Positions 34,386 to 43,858 are shown, numbered from the stretch's first letter. The stretch is DNA of 64,000 nucleotides from Clostridia bacterium (GCA_017399105.1 JAFQEJ010000050.1:1-64000); one strand, 5' to 3'. Notes: generated by a model from the letters alone, not told the origin. Translations and numbers: made by a program.

Positions 34386-35514
34386 AAATTTTTTCGATCT
34401 TTTCGCCGAAGGTCTTTTTATCAAAGCCCATGGCGATTTCTTCGCTGCGAATTCCTGCGGCAGCTCTCCAATCGGGGGTCAGGCGAATCTTATCAAGCGC
34501 TTTAAGGAATTCATCCTCGTTTGTGTATGTATAACCGTTTTCTCCGGGGAGGATGACATCACACAGGCAAAGATCCTCTCGGCAGAGAAGGGGGAGACCG
34601 TTTGCAGCGGCTTCGATATAGGTCAGTCCCTGGGTCTCGCTGGTGGAAGCACTCACGAAAACATCGCCCAGCTGATAATAATTCTGCACCTCCGAGGGCT
34701 TGACCATGCCGGTGAAAATGACGTGATCCGTGATTCCCAGAGATGCGGTAAGACTCTCGAGCTCTGCTCTTGCGGGCCCGTCACCTACAATCAAAAACTT
34801 CAGCGAAGCTCGCTCTCTGAGTGCATCTGCAAAGTAGCGGAGAAGCTCGTCCAGGCTTTTTTCCATACCGAGCCTGCCCAGGTAAACCATCACACAATCG
34901 CTGTTGACGATGCCGAGTGAATGACGTTTTTCGGTGCGCTCTTCTGCTGTAATGCGTCTGCGGTGCTGCTCGAGGCTGATGCCGCTGGGAACAACGCTGA
35001 TCGGATTTTTCATGCCGTAGCCGAGGAGCGTGGCTTCGATTTTATGCGACGGAACGATGATCCGCACTGCTTTCAGGAGCAGCAGCTTGGAAAGAATTCG
35101 GGTGACCTGCAGACCGAGCCATTTGCTGCGGATGACATAGCCTGCGTACTGCTCATAGAGTGTATGATAGGTGTGAATAATGGGAGCGTCTGTCTTCTTT
35201 GAAATTTGCTTTGCTAAGCGGAAGGTAAAAAACTCGCTCTGTGTGTGAATGACATCCGGCTTCCAATTTATGATTTCTTTTATAAGCGGGTGATGGTAAG
35301 TGATCGGCTTTCGCACATTGGGATAGATTTTTTCAAGCGAAACCGAACCGATATAGGTGACATCGCCCTCTCTTCGGCTTTCTTTTGTGTCGGACACCGT
35401 AAGTATCTTAACCTCATGTCCTCTGCTGCGCAGCTCTTCTGCGAGATTTCGGACAGAAGTTACCACTCCGTTTGTGGCGGTTGTATATAAATCGGTGGTG
35501 ATTAATACTTTCAT
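34366..35514 (-). CDS. GT4 glycosyltransferase, diacylglycerol glucosyltransferase-like
   Basis: 382 residues. GT-B fold: N-terminal TTDLYTTATNGVVTSVRNLAEEL acceptor side, DVIHTQSEFFTFRLA, the HTYHTLYEQYAGYV segment typical of alpha-monoglucosyl-diacylglycerol synthases, and on the donor side VYLGRLGMEKSLDELL, LIVGDGPARAEL and the E-x7-E element SETQGLTYIEAAANGLPLL. Such enzymes add glucose to diacylglycerol, making membrane glycolipids that anchor lipoteichoic acid. This would link it to the LTA-synthase-like gene at 20381, though the genes are 14 kb apart. ATG 35514 is used; a TTG nine bases earlier is less likely. Confidence 0.82.
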   Translation of the reverse strand: MKVLITTDLYTTATNGVVTSVRNLAEELRSRGHEVKILTVSDTKESRREGDVTYIGSVSLEKIYPNVRKPITYHHPLIKEIINWKPDVIHTQSEFFTFRLAKQISKKTDAPIIHTYHTLYEQYAGYVIRSKWLGLQVTRILSKLLLLKAVRIIVPSHKIEATLLGYGMKNPISVVPSGISLEQHRRRITAEERTEKRHSLGIVNSDCVMVYLGRLGMEKSLDELLRYFADALRERASLKFLIVGDGPARAELESLTASLGITDHVIFTGMVKPSEVQNYYQLGDVFVSASTSETQGLTYIEAAANGLPLLCREDLCLCDVILPGENGYTYTNEDEFLKALDKIRLTPDWRAAAGIRSEEIAMGFDKKTFGEKIEKIYESVRN

Positions 35515-35652
35515 TATTAACAACTTTCATAATTAATATTTTGATTCATAAACAGTATAACCGAATTGTGTTTTATGTTTGTTTATAAAATGTTACGAAA
35601 GTGTTAACTGTAGCGGAATGAATGTTGAAGAACAAAACATTTTGTAGATTGC

Positions 35653-35681
35653 TTGTCATTTTTATCCGACTGTGGTATAAT
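35653..35681 (+). promoter_or_regulatory. sigma-A promoter for the GH28-like/ABC importer operon
   Basis: TTGTCA (35653-35658), 17 bases, TATAAT (35676-35681), 83 bases upstream of ATG 35764. Confidence 0.75.
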
Positions 35682-35763
35682 GTGCTTATTAGAAATTTGT
35701 ATATTAGTTTGGATTACTGGTTTTTATGAATTGACGAAGAACGGTGAAAAGTGAGGTGATTCT

Positions 35764-36930
35764 ATGGATGGTATCAATAATGTTGTGGACTTTGGCGCTG
35801 TTGGCGACGGTATTCACGATGATTATGCTGCCTTTCAAGCTGCACTCGATGGAGATTCCAATGATGTTATCATACCTCAAGGGGTTTATTGTATTTCACA
35901 CACTCTCAGGGTGAAATCAGATACAAGGATCATTGCTGATAAAACCGCCAGAATTGTTATGAAAAGCAATCACAGAAGAAAAAGAAATGAATTTCTTCTT
36001 AGTAACTCCGATACGGAGAAGGGAAACCGTAACATTACGATCGTCGGTGGAATATGGGATGGTAATAACACAGCTCCGGAGAATGCCAAGCCGGACATAT
36101 TTGATAAAACCGGATATTCGGGTGTATTGCTTAACTTTGTTCATTTGGATGGCTTGGTGCTTAAGGATATGGTACTTGCAAATTCGGTCACATATTATGT
36201 CAGGATGTGCAGGGTGCATCATTTCGATATCGAAGATATTAGCTTGTTTTCCGATCAATTCGGTGCCAATCAGGATGGGTTACACATTGGCGGAGATGTA
36301 AAGCATGGTGTCATAAGGAATATCAGAGCACTTTCATATGGACAGACGAATGATGATATGATTGCTTTGAATGCGGATGACAGCATCGAACGGGTGGAGA
36401 ATCTTGATCTGTGCCGCGCCAGCATTGAAGATATTACAATAGAAAATATCTATACCGAGAACTGCCATACTATTATCAGAATGTTGAGTGTCACGGCAGA
36501 AATAAAAGACATCAGGTTTAAAAATGTATATGGTGGATTCAGATGCTATGCAATCAACATTGATGCGGCCAGATATTGCAGAACACCTTTGTTTTCCGAA
36601 TCAGAATATACGAATGGCGTCGGATTAATCAGCAATGTCAGTTTTGAAAACTTTGTGTGTTATCCTGTGCTGGATTTACCACAGGATTTTCAGGGGACAA
36701 GAGGAGTACCCGAGACCGCATTGAAATTGGAATCTCACATGGATAGATTTAGAATCGTTGGATTTCGGTATGTAACCGAAGCTGCGAAGCGCTGCCCTGC
36801 AGTGAAGTGTGCTCATATTCAGAAAGAAAAAATAACTGCAGACGGCAGGGAGTATCATCTCCGCAGTACTGAAGAATGCCTGACTATTGAGGACTTTTCA
36901 GAACTGTCCATTGATTATGATGCGGACTGA
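35764..36930 (+). CDS. GH28/polygalacturonase-like beta-helix protein
   Basis: 388 residues without a signal peptide. It opens with VVDFGAVGDGIHDDYAAFQAAL and VIIPQGVYCIS, the start of pectate-lyase-superfamily beta helices. Residues FGANQDGLHIGGDVKH and SYGQTNDDMIALNAD match the GH28 catalytic pattern NxD, then DD, although the third His/Arg-Lys elements are not obvious. The enzyme would act in the cytoplasm on imported oligosaccharides. The coding sequence is more AT-rich than that of its neighbours, hinting at separate acquisition. It is followed 59 bases later by a sugar ABC importer on the same strand. Confidence 0.75.
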   Translation: MDGINNVVDFGAVGDGIHDDYAAFQAALDGDSNDVIIPQGVYCISHTLRVKSDTRIIADKTARIVMKSNHRRKRNEFLLSNSDTEKGNRNITIVGGIWDGNNTAPENAKPDIFDKTGYSGVLLNFVHLDGLVLKDMVLANSVTYYVRMCRVHHFDIEDISLFSDQFGANQDGLHIGGDVKHGVIRNIRALSYGQTNDDMIALNADDSIERVENLDLCRASIEDITIENIYTENCHTIIRMLSVTAEIKDIRFKNVYGGFRCYAINIDAARYCRTPLFSESEYTNGVGLISNVSFENFVCYPVLDLPQDFQGTRGVPETALKLESHMDRFRIVGFRYVTEAAKRCPAVKCAHIQKEKITADGREYHLRSTEECLTIEDFSELSIDYDAD

Positions 36931-36989
36931 CTGTTGAATTACTATATTATTATAAGAAAAAATAATACCGAAAATAAAGGAATAACAGC

Positions 36990-38087
36990 ATGAAAGTTGT
37001 ATTGCAGAATCTAACAAAAAAATTTCCCAACCGAAACAAAAAGGAAGCGGGAGAGGTCATTGCCGTAAACGATTTTACCTTTGAGATTCCCGACGGAAAG
37101 CTGATCGGACTGCTCGGTCCCTCGGGATGCGGAAAGAGTACCACACTTAACCTCATCAGCGGACTTCAGAAGCCGACAAGCGGAAAAATCTTTTTCGGTG
37201 AGGATGATGTGACCGGACTTCCGCCTGAGCACAGAGGCATCGGACTGGTGTTCCAGAATTATGCACTTTATCCGCATCTTACGGTCAGACAGAATATCAT
37301 CTTTCCTCTGCAGAATCTCAAGGGTAAGAACAAGCTCACAAAGGAACAGATGGATGAAAAGGCACTTGAAATTGCCAAGCTGGTACAGATTGATGGGCTT
37401 ATGGATCGCAAGCCCAGTGAGCTCTCGGGCGGTCAGCAGCAGCGTGTTGCCATTGCCAGAGCTCTTGTGAAGATGCCGCGTGTGCTTCTTCTTGATGAGC
37501 CGCTCTCCAATCTGGATGCCAGACTCCGTCTCCAGACCCGTGAGGAGATCCGCCGTATTCAGCGTGAAACAGGCATTACCACCGTCTTTGTCACCCATGA
37601 TCAGGAGGAGGCCATGAGTATCTCGGATATGATCGTGGTGATGAAGGACGGCATCATTCAGCAGATTGGCGCACCACAGGAGGTCTATGACAATCCGGTA
37701 AATCTTTTCGTTGCGAAATTCCTCGGAACTCCGCCCATCAGTGTGTTTGAGGGCTGTGTCAGAGCAGGAAAGCTCTATATCGGCGACGACTGTATCATGG
37801 ATGTTGCAGGGATTGATGACCAGGACGTATATATCGGCATCCGTCCCGAAGGTTTCATTCTCGACGGGGACGGGCCCCTCTGCTGTGATCTGAAGGGAGT
37901 GGAGGTTATGGGACGCGATATCACCATTGTTTCGACTCATGACGGTTGTATGAGCGATGAAATCCGCTCGATTATCAGCTCGGATTACAAGGTCAGTGTC
38001 AATACCGATCAGGTTCGCTTCTCACTCAAGCCTCATAAGGTGCATATTTTCAGCAAAACCACCGAAATGCGTCTCAGCGGCAATTAA
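36990..38087 (+). CDS. sugar ABC transporter ATPase (MsmX/UgpC type)
   Basis: 365 residues. Walker A GPSGCGKS (residues 43-50), Q-loop VFQNYALYPH, signature LSGGQQQRVAIARAL, Walker B VLLLDEPLSNLDA, switch VTHDQEEAMSI, and a C-terminal TOBE domain as in MalK/UgpC/MsmK. It powers CUT1 sugar importers. AAAGGA stands before the ATG. The two permease genes follow directly, so unlike shared MsmX ATPases this one appears dedicated to the adjoining system. Confidence 0.93.
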   Translation: MKVVLQNLTKKFPNRNKKEAGEVIAVNDFTFEIPDGKLIGLLGPSGCGKSTTLNLISGLQKPTSGKIFFGEDDVTGLPPEHRGIGLVFQNYALYPHLTVRQNIIFPLQNLKGKNKLTKEQMDEKALEIAKLVQIDGLMDRKPSELSGGQQQRVAIARALVKMPRVLLLDEPLSNLDARLRLQTREEIRRIQRETGITTVFVTHDQEEAMSISDMIVVMKDGIIQQIGAPQEVYDNPVNLFVAKFLGTPPISVFEGCVRAGKLYIGDDCIMDVAGIDDQDVYIGIRPEGFILDGDGPLCCDLKGVEVMGRDITIVSTHDGCMSDEIRSIISSDYKVSVNTDQVRFSLKPHKVHIFSKTTEMRLSGN

Positions 38088-38096
38088 GGAGTACAT

Positions 38097-38987
38097 ATGG
38101 ATAACAGAAATTCAAAAGCATGGCTTTATCTGCTGCCTGCGATTCTCTTTCTCGGTGTGTTTATGGTCTATCCGCTGGTGGATGTGTTTATCTATTCCTT
38201 TGAGGAGGGCTATAATTCGGCTTCCCAGACCTTCTTCGGCTACGGAATCTACAACTATTCTTATGTTCTGCATGATCCCTACTTTCTGCAGGCGGTGAAG
38301 AATACGCTCATTCTCGTTGCCATCACAGTGCCGCTTTCTACGGGAATCGCACTGCTGATCTCGGTGGGACTTTCTTCCATTAAGAAGCTGAGGGAGCTTT
38401 TTCAGACGGTATATTTCCTGCCTTATGTGACCAATACGCTGGCGGTTGGTCTGGTCTTTATGATTCTTTTCAAAAAGACAGCCTATTCCGACGGACTTGT
38501 GAATCTTCTTCTCAATCTCTTCGGCGGCTCTTCTGTGGACTTTATTGACGGTCCTTATTGGGCTAAGATGTTTGTCCTCTGCTTCTACACCATCTGGGTG
38601 GTCATGCCCTTTAAGATTCTCATTCTTACATCGGCTCTTGCTTCGGTGAAGCAGGATTACTACAATGCTGCCAAGGTGGACGGAACCTCACGCCTGCGCA
38701 TTTTCACAAGGATTACGCTGCCTATGATCTCGCCGTCTCTCTTCTATCTGGTGATCACAGGCTTCATCGGTGCTTTCAAGGCATACAGCGACGCTGTAGC
38801 ACTCTTCGGTGTCAATCTCAACGCTGCCGGAATGAACACTATTGTCGGCTATGTCTACGATATGCTTTACGGTGACAGCGGCGGATTCCCCTCCTATGCG
38901 TCTGCTGCCGCCATTATACTCTTTGCCATCGTGCTGACTATCACCTGCATTAACCTGCTGATCAGCAAGAAGCATGTCCATTATTAA
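38097..38987 (+). CDS. sugar ABC transporter permease (MalF/UgpA type)
   Basis: 296 residues, six membrane segments. The cytoplasmic coupling loop is YYNAAKVDGTSRLRIFTRITLPMISPSLFYL, the EAA motif that docks on the ATPase. No long periplasmic insertion as in enteric MalF. It starts nine bases behind the ATPase gene, with AAGGAG before ATG 38097. It forms the translocation pore with the next gene product. Confidence 0.93.
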   Translation: MDNRNSKAWLYLLPAILFLGVFMVYPLVDVFIYSFEEGYNSASQTFFGYGIYNYSYVLHDPYFLQAVKNTLILVAITVPLSTGIALLISVGLSSIKKLRELFQTVYFLPYVTNTLAVGLVFMILFKKTAYSDGLVNLLLNLFGGSSVDFIDGPYWAKMFVLCFYTIWVVMPFKILILTSALASVKQDYYNAAKVDGTSRLRIFTRITLPMISPSLFYLVITGFIGAFKAYSDAVALFGVNLNAAGMNTIVGYVYDMLYGDSGGFPSYASAAAIILFAIVLTITCINLLISKKHVHY

Positions 38988-39001
38988 GAAGGTGAACGAT
39001 C

Positions 39002-39877
39002 ATGACAAATCAAAAGGATTTTGAAAAAATTGAACGCGCGGCGGCAAGGCGGAAAACTGTCATCAATGCAGTAATTTACATCCTGCTGGGCTTCTGGGCG
39101 CTGATGGTGCTCTTTCCCTTCTACTGGATGGTTCTCACCTCGGTCAAGAGCTATGCATCCTATAACTCGGAGTATATTCCCAAATTTTTTACCCTGTCCC
39201 CCACCATGCAGAACTATGTCGATGCCTTTACTGCCGTGCCGCTGGGACAGTATTTCCTCAACACGCTGGTCTTTACAGTCGCAACCACTGCGATTATGCT
39301 GATTGTTATTATCCCTGCTGCCTTCGCTTTTGCACGGCTGCAGTTCAGAGGGAAGAATGTGCTCTTCACCCTCTTCCTCTCGCTGATGATGATACCCAAT
39401 GAGCTTGTGGTGATCACAAATTTTGTGACCATCACCAATCTCGATCTTCGTAATAGCTTTACGGGACTGATTTTGCCGTCAATTACTTCGGTGTTCTATA
39501 TTTATCTGCTGAAGGAGAATTTTGCGCAGATCCCCGATGAGTTATATTATGCCGCCAAGGTGGACGGAACTTCGGATTTTAAGTATATGCTGAAGGTGAT
39601 GATTCCCATCTGTCGTCCAACCATCATCACCGTCACCATTCTCAAGGTGATTGAGTGCTGGAATTCCTATGTATGGCCGCGGTTGATTACAGACAATGAA
39701 GCTTATTATCTCGTTTCAAACGGTATTCAGGAGATCCGCGAGAACGGCTTCGGGCGTGAGAATATTCCGGCGATGATGGCTGCTGTTGTGGTCATTTCGG
39801 TACCGCTGATTGTTCTCTTTCTGATCTTTCGCAAGAAGATCATGGAAGGCGTTGCGAGAGGAGGCACAAAGGGATGA
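39002..39877 (+). CDS. sugar ABC transporter permease (MalG/UgpE type)
   Basis: 291 residues, six membrane segments. EAA loop ELYYAAKVDGTSDFKYMLKVMIPICRPTI. Second CUT1 permease of the pair. AAGGTGAACG lies before the ATG. Its last codon overlaps the start of the binding-protein gene (ATGA at 39874-39877). Confidence 0.93.
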   Translation: MTNQKDFEKIERAAARRKTVINAVIYILLGFWALMVLFPFYWMVLTSVKSYASYNSEYIPKFFTLSPTMQNYVDAFTAVPLGQYFLNTLVFTVATTAIMLIVIIPAAFAFARLQFRGKNVLFTLFLSLMMIPNELVVITNFVTITNLDLRNSFTGLILPSITSVFYIYLLKENFAQIPDELYYAAKVDGTSDFKYMLKVMIPICRPTIITVTILKVIECWNSYVWPRLITDNEAYYLVSNGIQEIRENGFGRENIPAMMAAVVVISVPLIVLFLIFRKKIMEGVARGGTKG

Positions 39878-41475
39878 GAAAGCTGATTTCTGTTCTTCTT
39901 CTCCTTGCTGTGATGGCATCGATGTTTACCGGCTGTCATGGCACCAAGGGGCTGCCGGCATTTGAGATTCCGGCGGAGTTTGATACTGCGCGCAATTATG
40001 AGATTACATTCTGGGCGAAAAACGACACCAATAAGACCCAGACCGAAATCTATGCAAAGGCAATCGCAGACTTTGAAGCGCTCTATCCCAATATCAAGGT
40101 CAATCTGCGTCTTTATACCGATTACGGAAAAATCTATAATGATGTGATCACTAATATTGCGACGCAGACTACGCCGAATGTTTGTATCACCTATCCCGAC
40201 CATATCGCAACATATCTCACGGGAACCAACGTGGTTGTTCCTTTAGATGAGCTGTTTGTCGATGAAAAATACGGTCTTGGCGGCAGCGAGGTGAAATTCG
40301 ACGCTCCGACGGCAGAGGAAATCATCCCGAAATTCCTCGAGGAGTGTGCCTTTTCCGGCAGTCATTATGCGCTGCCCTACATGCGTTCCACCGAGGCTTG
40401 CTATGTGAACAAAACTTATGTGGAAAAGCTGGGCTTTACGCTTCCCGAAACACTTACCTGGGATTTTATATGGGAGGTTTCTGAGGCTGCGACGGAAAAG
40501 GATGCTGAGGAAAACTATCTTGTCAACGGTCAGAAGGTAATGCTGCCCTTTATCTATAAGTCGACCGACAATATGATGATCTCGGCGCTGAAGCAGTTGG
40601 ATGCAGGTTATTCCACCGATGCTGGTGAGATTCTGATCTTCAATGACACCACCAAGAAATTTCTGATGGATGTTGCCGAGAGCACGTCAAAGGGCGCTTT
40701 TACAACATTCAAAATCACAGGTTATCCTGCGAACTTCCTCAATGCGGGACAGTGTATTTTCGCCATCGATTCGACCGCAGGTGCTACCTGGATGGGCAGT
40801 GATGCACCGCTTGTAGACATCGCCGAGGAAGATATTGTTGAATTTGAAACGGTTGTCATGGGGATTCCTCAGTATGACACCGAAAATCCCAAAATGATTT
40901 CGCAGGGCCCCTCGGTCTGTGTCTTCAACAAGGCGGATTCCCAGGAGGTGCTGGCATCCTGGCTCTTTACGCAGTTCCTTCTGACCAACGAGGTGCAGAT
41001 TGCATATTCACAGACCGAAGGCTATGTTCCGGTTACCTCTAAGGCTCAGGAAAGTGCGGAGTACATCGATTACATGTCCCGTGGCGGTGAAGATAACGAT
41101 CTCTATTACGATGTCAAAATCAAGGCGGCACAGCTGCTCATTGATAATACCGCAAACACCTTTGTTACCCCTGTATTCAACGGATCTGCGTCCCTTCGCT
41201 CGGCAGCGGGGCAGATGATAGAGGAGGTTACAAAATCCATCCGCCGCAGTCAGACGGTTGATGATGCTTATATTGAAGAGCTTTATGCCGATATGACCTC
41301 GCTGTACCGCCTCGACGGAAGCAGACAGACCGGTTCGGGAGAGAAGGCTGAGCTCGGAGCGCTGCCGCCAATGGCAGTGGGACTGATTACAGGACTGGTT
41401 GTTGTATGGGGGCTGATTATCACATATGCGGCAACCGAAGCGTACAAAAGAAATAAGAAAAAGACAAAAAATTAG
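39874..41475 (+). CDS. sugar ABC transporter solute-binding protein with double membrane anchor
   Basis: 533 residues. N-terminal signal peptide with lipobox (MFTGCHG) and the family-1 substrate-binding fold (YEITFWAKNDTN..., a late GPSVCVFNKADS). Unusually the C-terminus holds a second hydrophobic segment (about residues 501-520) followed by a lysine/asparagine-rich tail, so the protein is predicted to be tethered at both ends. Binding proteins of this family normally end after the second lobe. The start codon overlaps the stop of the MalG-type gene. The substrate is unknown; the GH28-like gene at the head of the operon suggests pectin-derived oligosaccharides. Confidence 0.85.
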   Translation: MRKLISVLLLLAVMASMFTGCHGTKGLPAFEIPAEFDTARNYEITFWAKNDTNKTQTEIYAKAIADFEALYPNIKVNLRLYTDYGKIYNDVITNIATQTTPNVCITYPDHIATYLTGTNVVVPLDELFVDEKYGLGGSEVKFDAPTAEEIIPKFLEECAFSGSHYALPYMRSTEACYVNKTYVEKLGFTLPETLTWDFIWEVSEAATEKDAEENYLVNGQKVMLPFIYKSTDNMMISALKQLDAGYSTDAGEILIFNDTTKKFLMDVAESTSKGAFTTFKITGYPANFLNAGQCIFAIDSTAGATWMGSDAPLVDIAEEDIVEFETVVMGIPQYDTENPKMISQGPSVCVFNKADSQEVLASWLFTQFLLTNEVQIAYSQTEGYVPVTSKAQESAEYIDYMSRGGEDNDLYYDVKIKAAQLLIDNTANTFVTPVFNGSASLRSAAGQMIEEVTKSIRRSQTVDDAYIEELYADMTSLYRLDGSRQTGSGEKAELGALPPMAVGLITGLVVVWGLIITYAATEAYKRNKKKTKN

Positions 41476-41505
41476 TCGAATGTGAACAAAACGTGTCGAA
41501 AGGTA

Positions 41506-41533
41506 TTGACTTATTTCTGATTTGGAGTATAAT
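41506..41533 (+). promoter_or_regulatory. strong sigma-A promoter for the OB-fold lipoprotein
   Basis: TTGACT (41506-41511), 16 bases, TATAAT (41528-41533), 53 bases ahead of ATG 41587. Confidence 0.75.
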
Positions 41534-41586
41534 TAACATAGAAACATTTTGAAAAAAATGTAAAATTATTAAGGAGAATAACAAAA

Positions 41587-42330
41587 ATGAAAAAGTTACT
41601 GATTCTGTTGTTAACCCTCTGCCTTACACTTGGCATGTTCGCATGCGGTGAAGCCGATGTTGATCCCAATGCAAAGTCTGAAGGCACCATGACCTACGCT
41701 GAGTTTGCTGCAGCTGCACTTGACACCGAAGTGACCATCGAGGCATTCGTTCAGGCTAAGCAGGGCTGGTGGACCGACGATCAGGGCATCAGCAAGGCTA
41801 CCTTCTACACCCAGGATGGCGAAGGCGCATACTTCATTTATGATATGCCCTGCTCCGAAGAGGACTACAACAAGATGTCTGTAGGCACCAAGATTCGCGT
41901 TAAGGGCTTCAAGGCTGCATGGGAAGGCGAAGTTGAAATTATCGACGCAACCTATGAGATTCTTGAGGAGACCTGGGTTGCTGAGCCTACCGATGTAACC
42001 GCACTTCTCGGCACCGATACTCTGATCAACCATCAGAACAAGTTCGTTTCCTTCAAGGGCATGACCGTTGAGGCTGCAAACGAGTCGGGTGCGGCTTTCC
42101 TCTACAAGTGGGATGGTTCCGGTCAGGAGGGCGATGACCTCTACTTCAACGTATCTCTTAACGGCACAACCTATTCCTTCACCGTTGAGTCTTACCTCTG
42201 CGGCAGCGATACTGAGGTTTATTCCGCAGTTAAGAACCTCAAGGTTGGCGACAAGATTGATATGGAGGGCTTCCTCTACTGGTACAACGGTGTGAACCCC
42301 CACATCACCTCTGTTACTGCTGCTAAGTAA
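41587..42330 (+). CDS. lipoprotein with two OB-fold-like domains
   Basis: 247 residues. Lipobox LGMFACGE. Two similar beta-rich halves follow: EVTIEAFVQAKQGWW...TKIRVKGFKAAWEGEVEIIDA (residues about 45-125) and FVSFKGMTVEAANES...DKIDMEGFLYWYNGVNPHITSV (about 155-245). This pattern, Gly-rich turns and a basic/aromatic last strand, is that of bacterial OB-fold (DUF-type nucleic-acid or glycan-binding) domains. Codon choice is more restricted than in the neighbours (repeated CTT/CTC, AAC, AAG, GGC), which together with the promoter suggests high expression. Function unknown; perhaps a carbohydrate-binding or envelope stress lipoprotein. Confidence 0.7.
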   Translation: MKKLLILLLTLCLTLGMFACGEADVDPNAKSEGTMTYAEFAAAALDTEVTIEAFVQAKQGWWTDDQGISKATFYTQDGEGAYFIYDMPCSEEDYNKMSVGTKIRVKGFKAAWEGEVEIIDATYEILEETWVAEPTDVTALLGTDTLINHQNKFVSFKGMTVEAANESGAAFLYKWDGSGQEGDDLYFNVSLNGTTYSFTVESYLCGSDTEVYSAVKNLKVGDKIDMEGFLYWYNGVNPHITSVTAAK

Positions 42331-42335
42331 TTGAT

Positions 42336-42377
42336 CATAAAGAAAAATCACCCCAATTGGGGTGATTTTTCTTTATG
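42336..42377. terminator. perfect 42-bp palindromic terminator
   Basis: Every base from 42336 to 42377 pairs about the centre between 42356 and 42357. The stem has ATCACCCC/GGGGTGAT at its core and A/T runs on both sides, so it stops transcription from both converging genes. Confidence 0.9.
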
Positions 42378-42381
42378 CTGC

Positions 42382-43656
42382 TTAATGCTGAGAATCAAGC
42401 AGCTGTGCCAGAGTGATTTCTGCCCAGCTGTAGTTGCTCAGGTAACTTCCGTTAAAGAGCGAGGCAAATTGTGCGTCGCGGGAGAGATAATCGTACAGAT
42501 CACAGCGGATCCGTTCGGGGATGATTCTGCGCTTGCCGTCAACAGCCTCGATGACATCAGCGATGCCGTATTCCTCCAGCAGATTGCGCAATCTCAGCGC
42601 CACCTTGCGGTAACGGGCGAGGGTAACCGGGGTGACAGGCTCATCTTCCCATAAAAATCCGATGGCATCGGAGGAGGAAACAAAACCGCCGCGTCTGTCC
42701 ACAAGCAGGGCGAACAGCTCTTTGGATTTTTCGTGGCGGAAGGCAATGGGCTTGCCATCGATAAAAACATCAAAGTAACCGAAGGTGCGGATGTAAATGC
42801 CGTTGCGGGTCGGATCGCTGCAGTCATCCCTTTCGGATGATTTCAACTGTGACAGACGGAGTTCGCTTCGATATTTTTCGGTGATATCATAGAGCATGAT
42901 GTGGTGTGTTTCCACATCATCGTTTTTTATTGTGTTGCTGATGGCACGGATACGCATTTCGTTGCCGCTTGACACATCGATATAGTTGAATTCCGCCGAA
43001 CCGTCTGCAAGAAGCTTCAGATATGCTTCGTAGGTCAGATTGCTCTGCGAGAGAAAATCTCGGATGGGTATACCCTGCTTCATGATGTTCATCCAGGTGT
43101 CTCTGGAAATGCTGAAGAAATCGCAGATGTTATCGCTGATGTAGAGCGGCATGACCAGATCATTGGTTACCTCAAAGGCAAGCATGCCGTCGGTGAGACC
43201 TTCAACAATGGCTTTCATATGCTGATTGAGCCCCTTCAAGGCTTGATTCTCGCGCTGTAGTGCTTCGGCTTCGCGCTGTTTTGAGATATCACAGCAGCAG
43301 AGAATACAGGCCGCAGGATCCACCTTGACGAAAAGTCCCAGATAATAACGAATTTTTTGAGAGGAAGAGCGGATGCGGAATTCTACCTGAGATGGTTTAC
43401 CTACCGCGGGAATTTCGCCGGCGATCAGACGATCAAAGGCTTCTCTTACCGTGGCTCTGTCCTCGGGAAGAATCAGATGCTCCAGCCAGTAATTCACCGA
43501 ATCGTCCATCACGAGGCGGATACTGCGCATCGTCTGTGCCATGCCCATGAAATGACCGTGCAGACAGCGCACAGTACGCGCTTCCAGATCAAATTCAAAT
43601 ATTTCATTGTAGACCTGCGCCAGTGCCTGGATATATGCGTTTGTTGCCGCATCGAT
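42382..43656 (-). CDS. PAS-domain regulator with C-terminal winged-helix DNA-binding domain
   Basis: 424 residues. Two PAS-type sensor units lie in series (about 10-130 and 150-280, the second ending in the usual IMLYDITEKYRSE). They are joined by a coiled-coil helix (REAEALQRENQALKGLNQHM) and followed by an OmpR/SARP-like winged helix: IRTFGYFDVFIDGKPIAFRHEKSKELFALL...FLWED...YRKVALRLRNLLEEYG. There is no receiver or kinase domain, so it should be a one-component ligand-sensing activator. ATG 43656 has AGGAGG upstream. It is divergent from the SGNH hydrolase operon, its likely target. Confidence 0.82.
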   Translation of the reverse strand: MDAATNAYIQALAQVYNEIFEFDLEARTVRCLHGHFMGMAQTMRSIRLVMDDSVNYWLEHLILPEDRATVREAFDRLIAGEIPAVGKPSQVEFRIRSSSQKIRYYLGLFVKVDPAACILCCCDISKQREAEALQRENQALKGLNQHMKAIVEGLTDGMLAFEVTNDLVMPLYISDNICDFFSISRDTWMNIMKQGIPIRDFLSQSNLTYEAYLKLLADGSAEFNYIDVSSGNEMRIRAISNTIKNDDVETHHIMLYDITEKYRSELRLSQLKSSERDDCSDPTRNGIYIRTFGYFDVFIDGKPIAFRHEKSKELFALLVDRRGGFVSSSDAIGFLWEDEPVTPVTLARYRKVALRLRNLLEEYGIADVIEAVDGKRRIIPERIRCDLYDYLSRDAQFASLFNGSYLSNYSWAEITLAQLLDSQH

Positions 43657-43692
43657 CATGACCGAACCTCCTGTGGAATTGATATCCAATAC

Positions 43693-43721
43693 ATTATATG
43701 CGATATTGTGCTGTGATTCAA
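43693..43721 (-). promoter_or_regulatory. sigma-A promoter for the PAS regulator gene
   Basis: Minus strand TTGAAT (43716-43721), 17 bases, TATAAT (43693-43698). Confidence 0.75.
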
Positions 43722-43723
43722 TG

Positions 43724-43746
43724 TACCAAATGAAAATTTTTTGGTA
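43724..43746. promoter_or_regulatory. possible operator between divergent promoters
   Basis: Inverted repeat TACCAAA (43724-43730) / TTTGGTA (43740-43746), two bases upstream of the -35 box of the regulator promoter and about 85 bases before the promoter of the SGNH operon. A binding site for the PAS regulator is an inference. Confidence 0.4.
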
Positions 43747-43829
43747 AGAATCGGGAGGGCGGTAACAGATTTTCCTGTTTATCGTATTTGTTTATAATAT
43801 CTAAATTATACTGTTCTTACTGTTTTTTA

Positions 43830-43858
43830 TTGACATCGAAAAGCATCTGTGTTATGAT
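43830..43858 (+). promoter_or_regulatory. sigma-A promoter for the SGNH hydrolase operon
   Basis: TTGACA (43830-43835), 17 bases, TATGAT (43853-43858), 37 bases ahead of ATG 43896. Confidence 0.8.
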
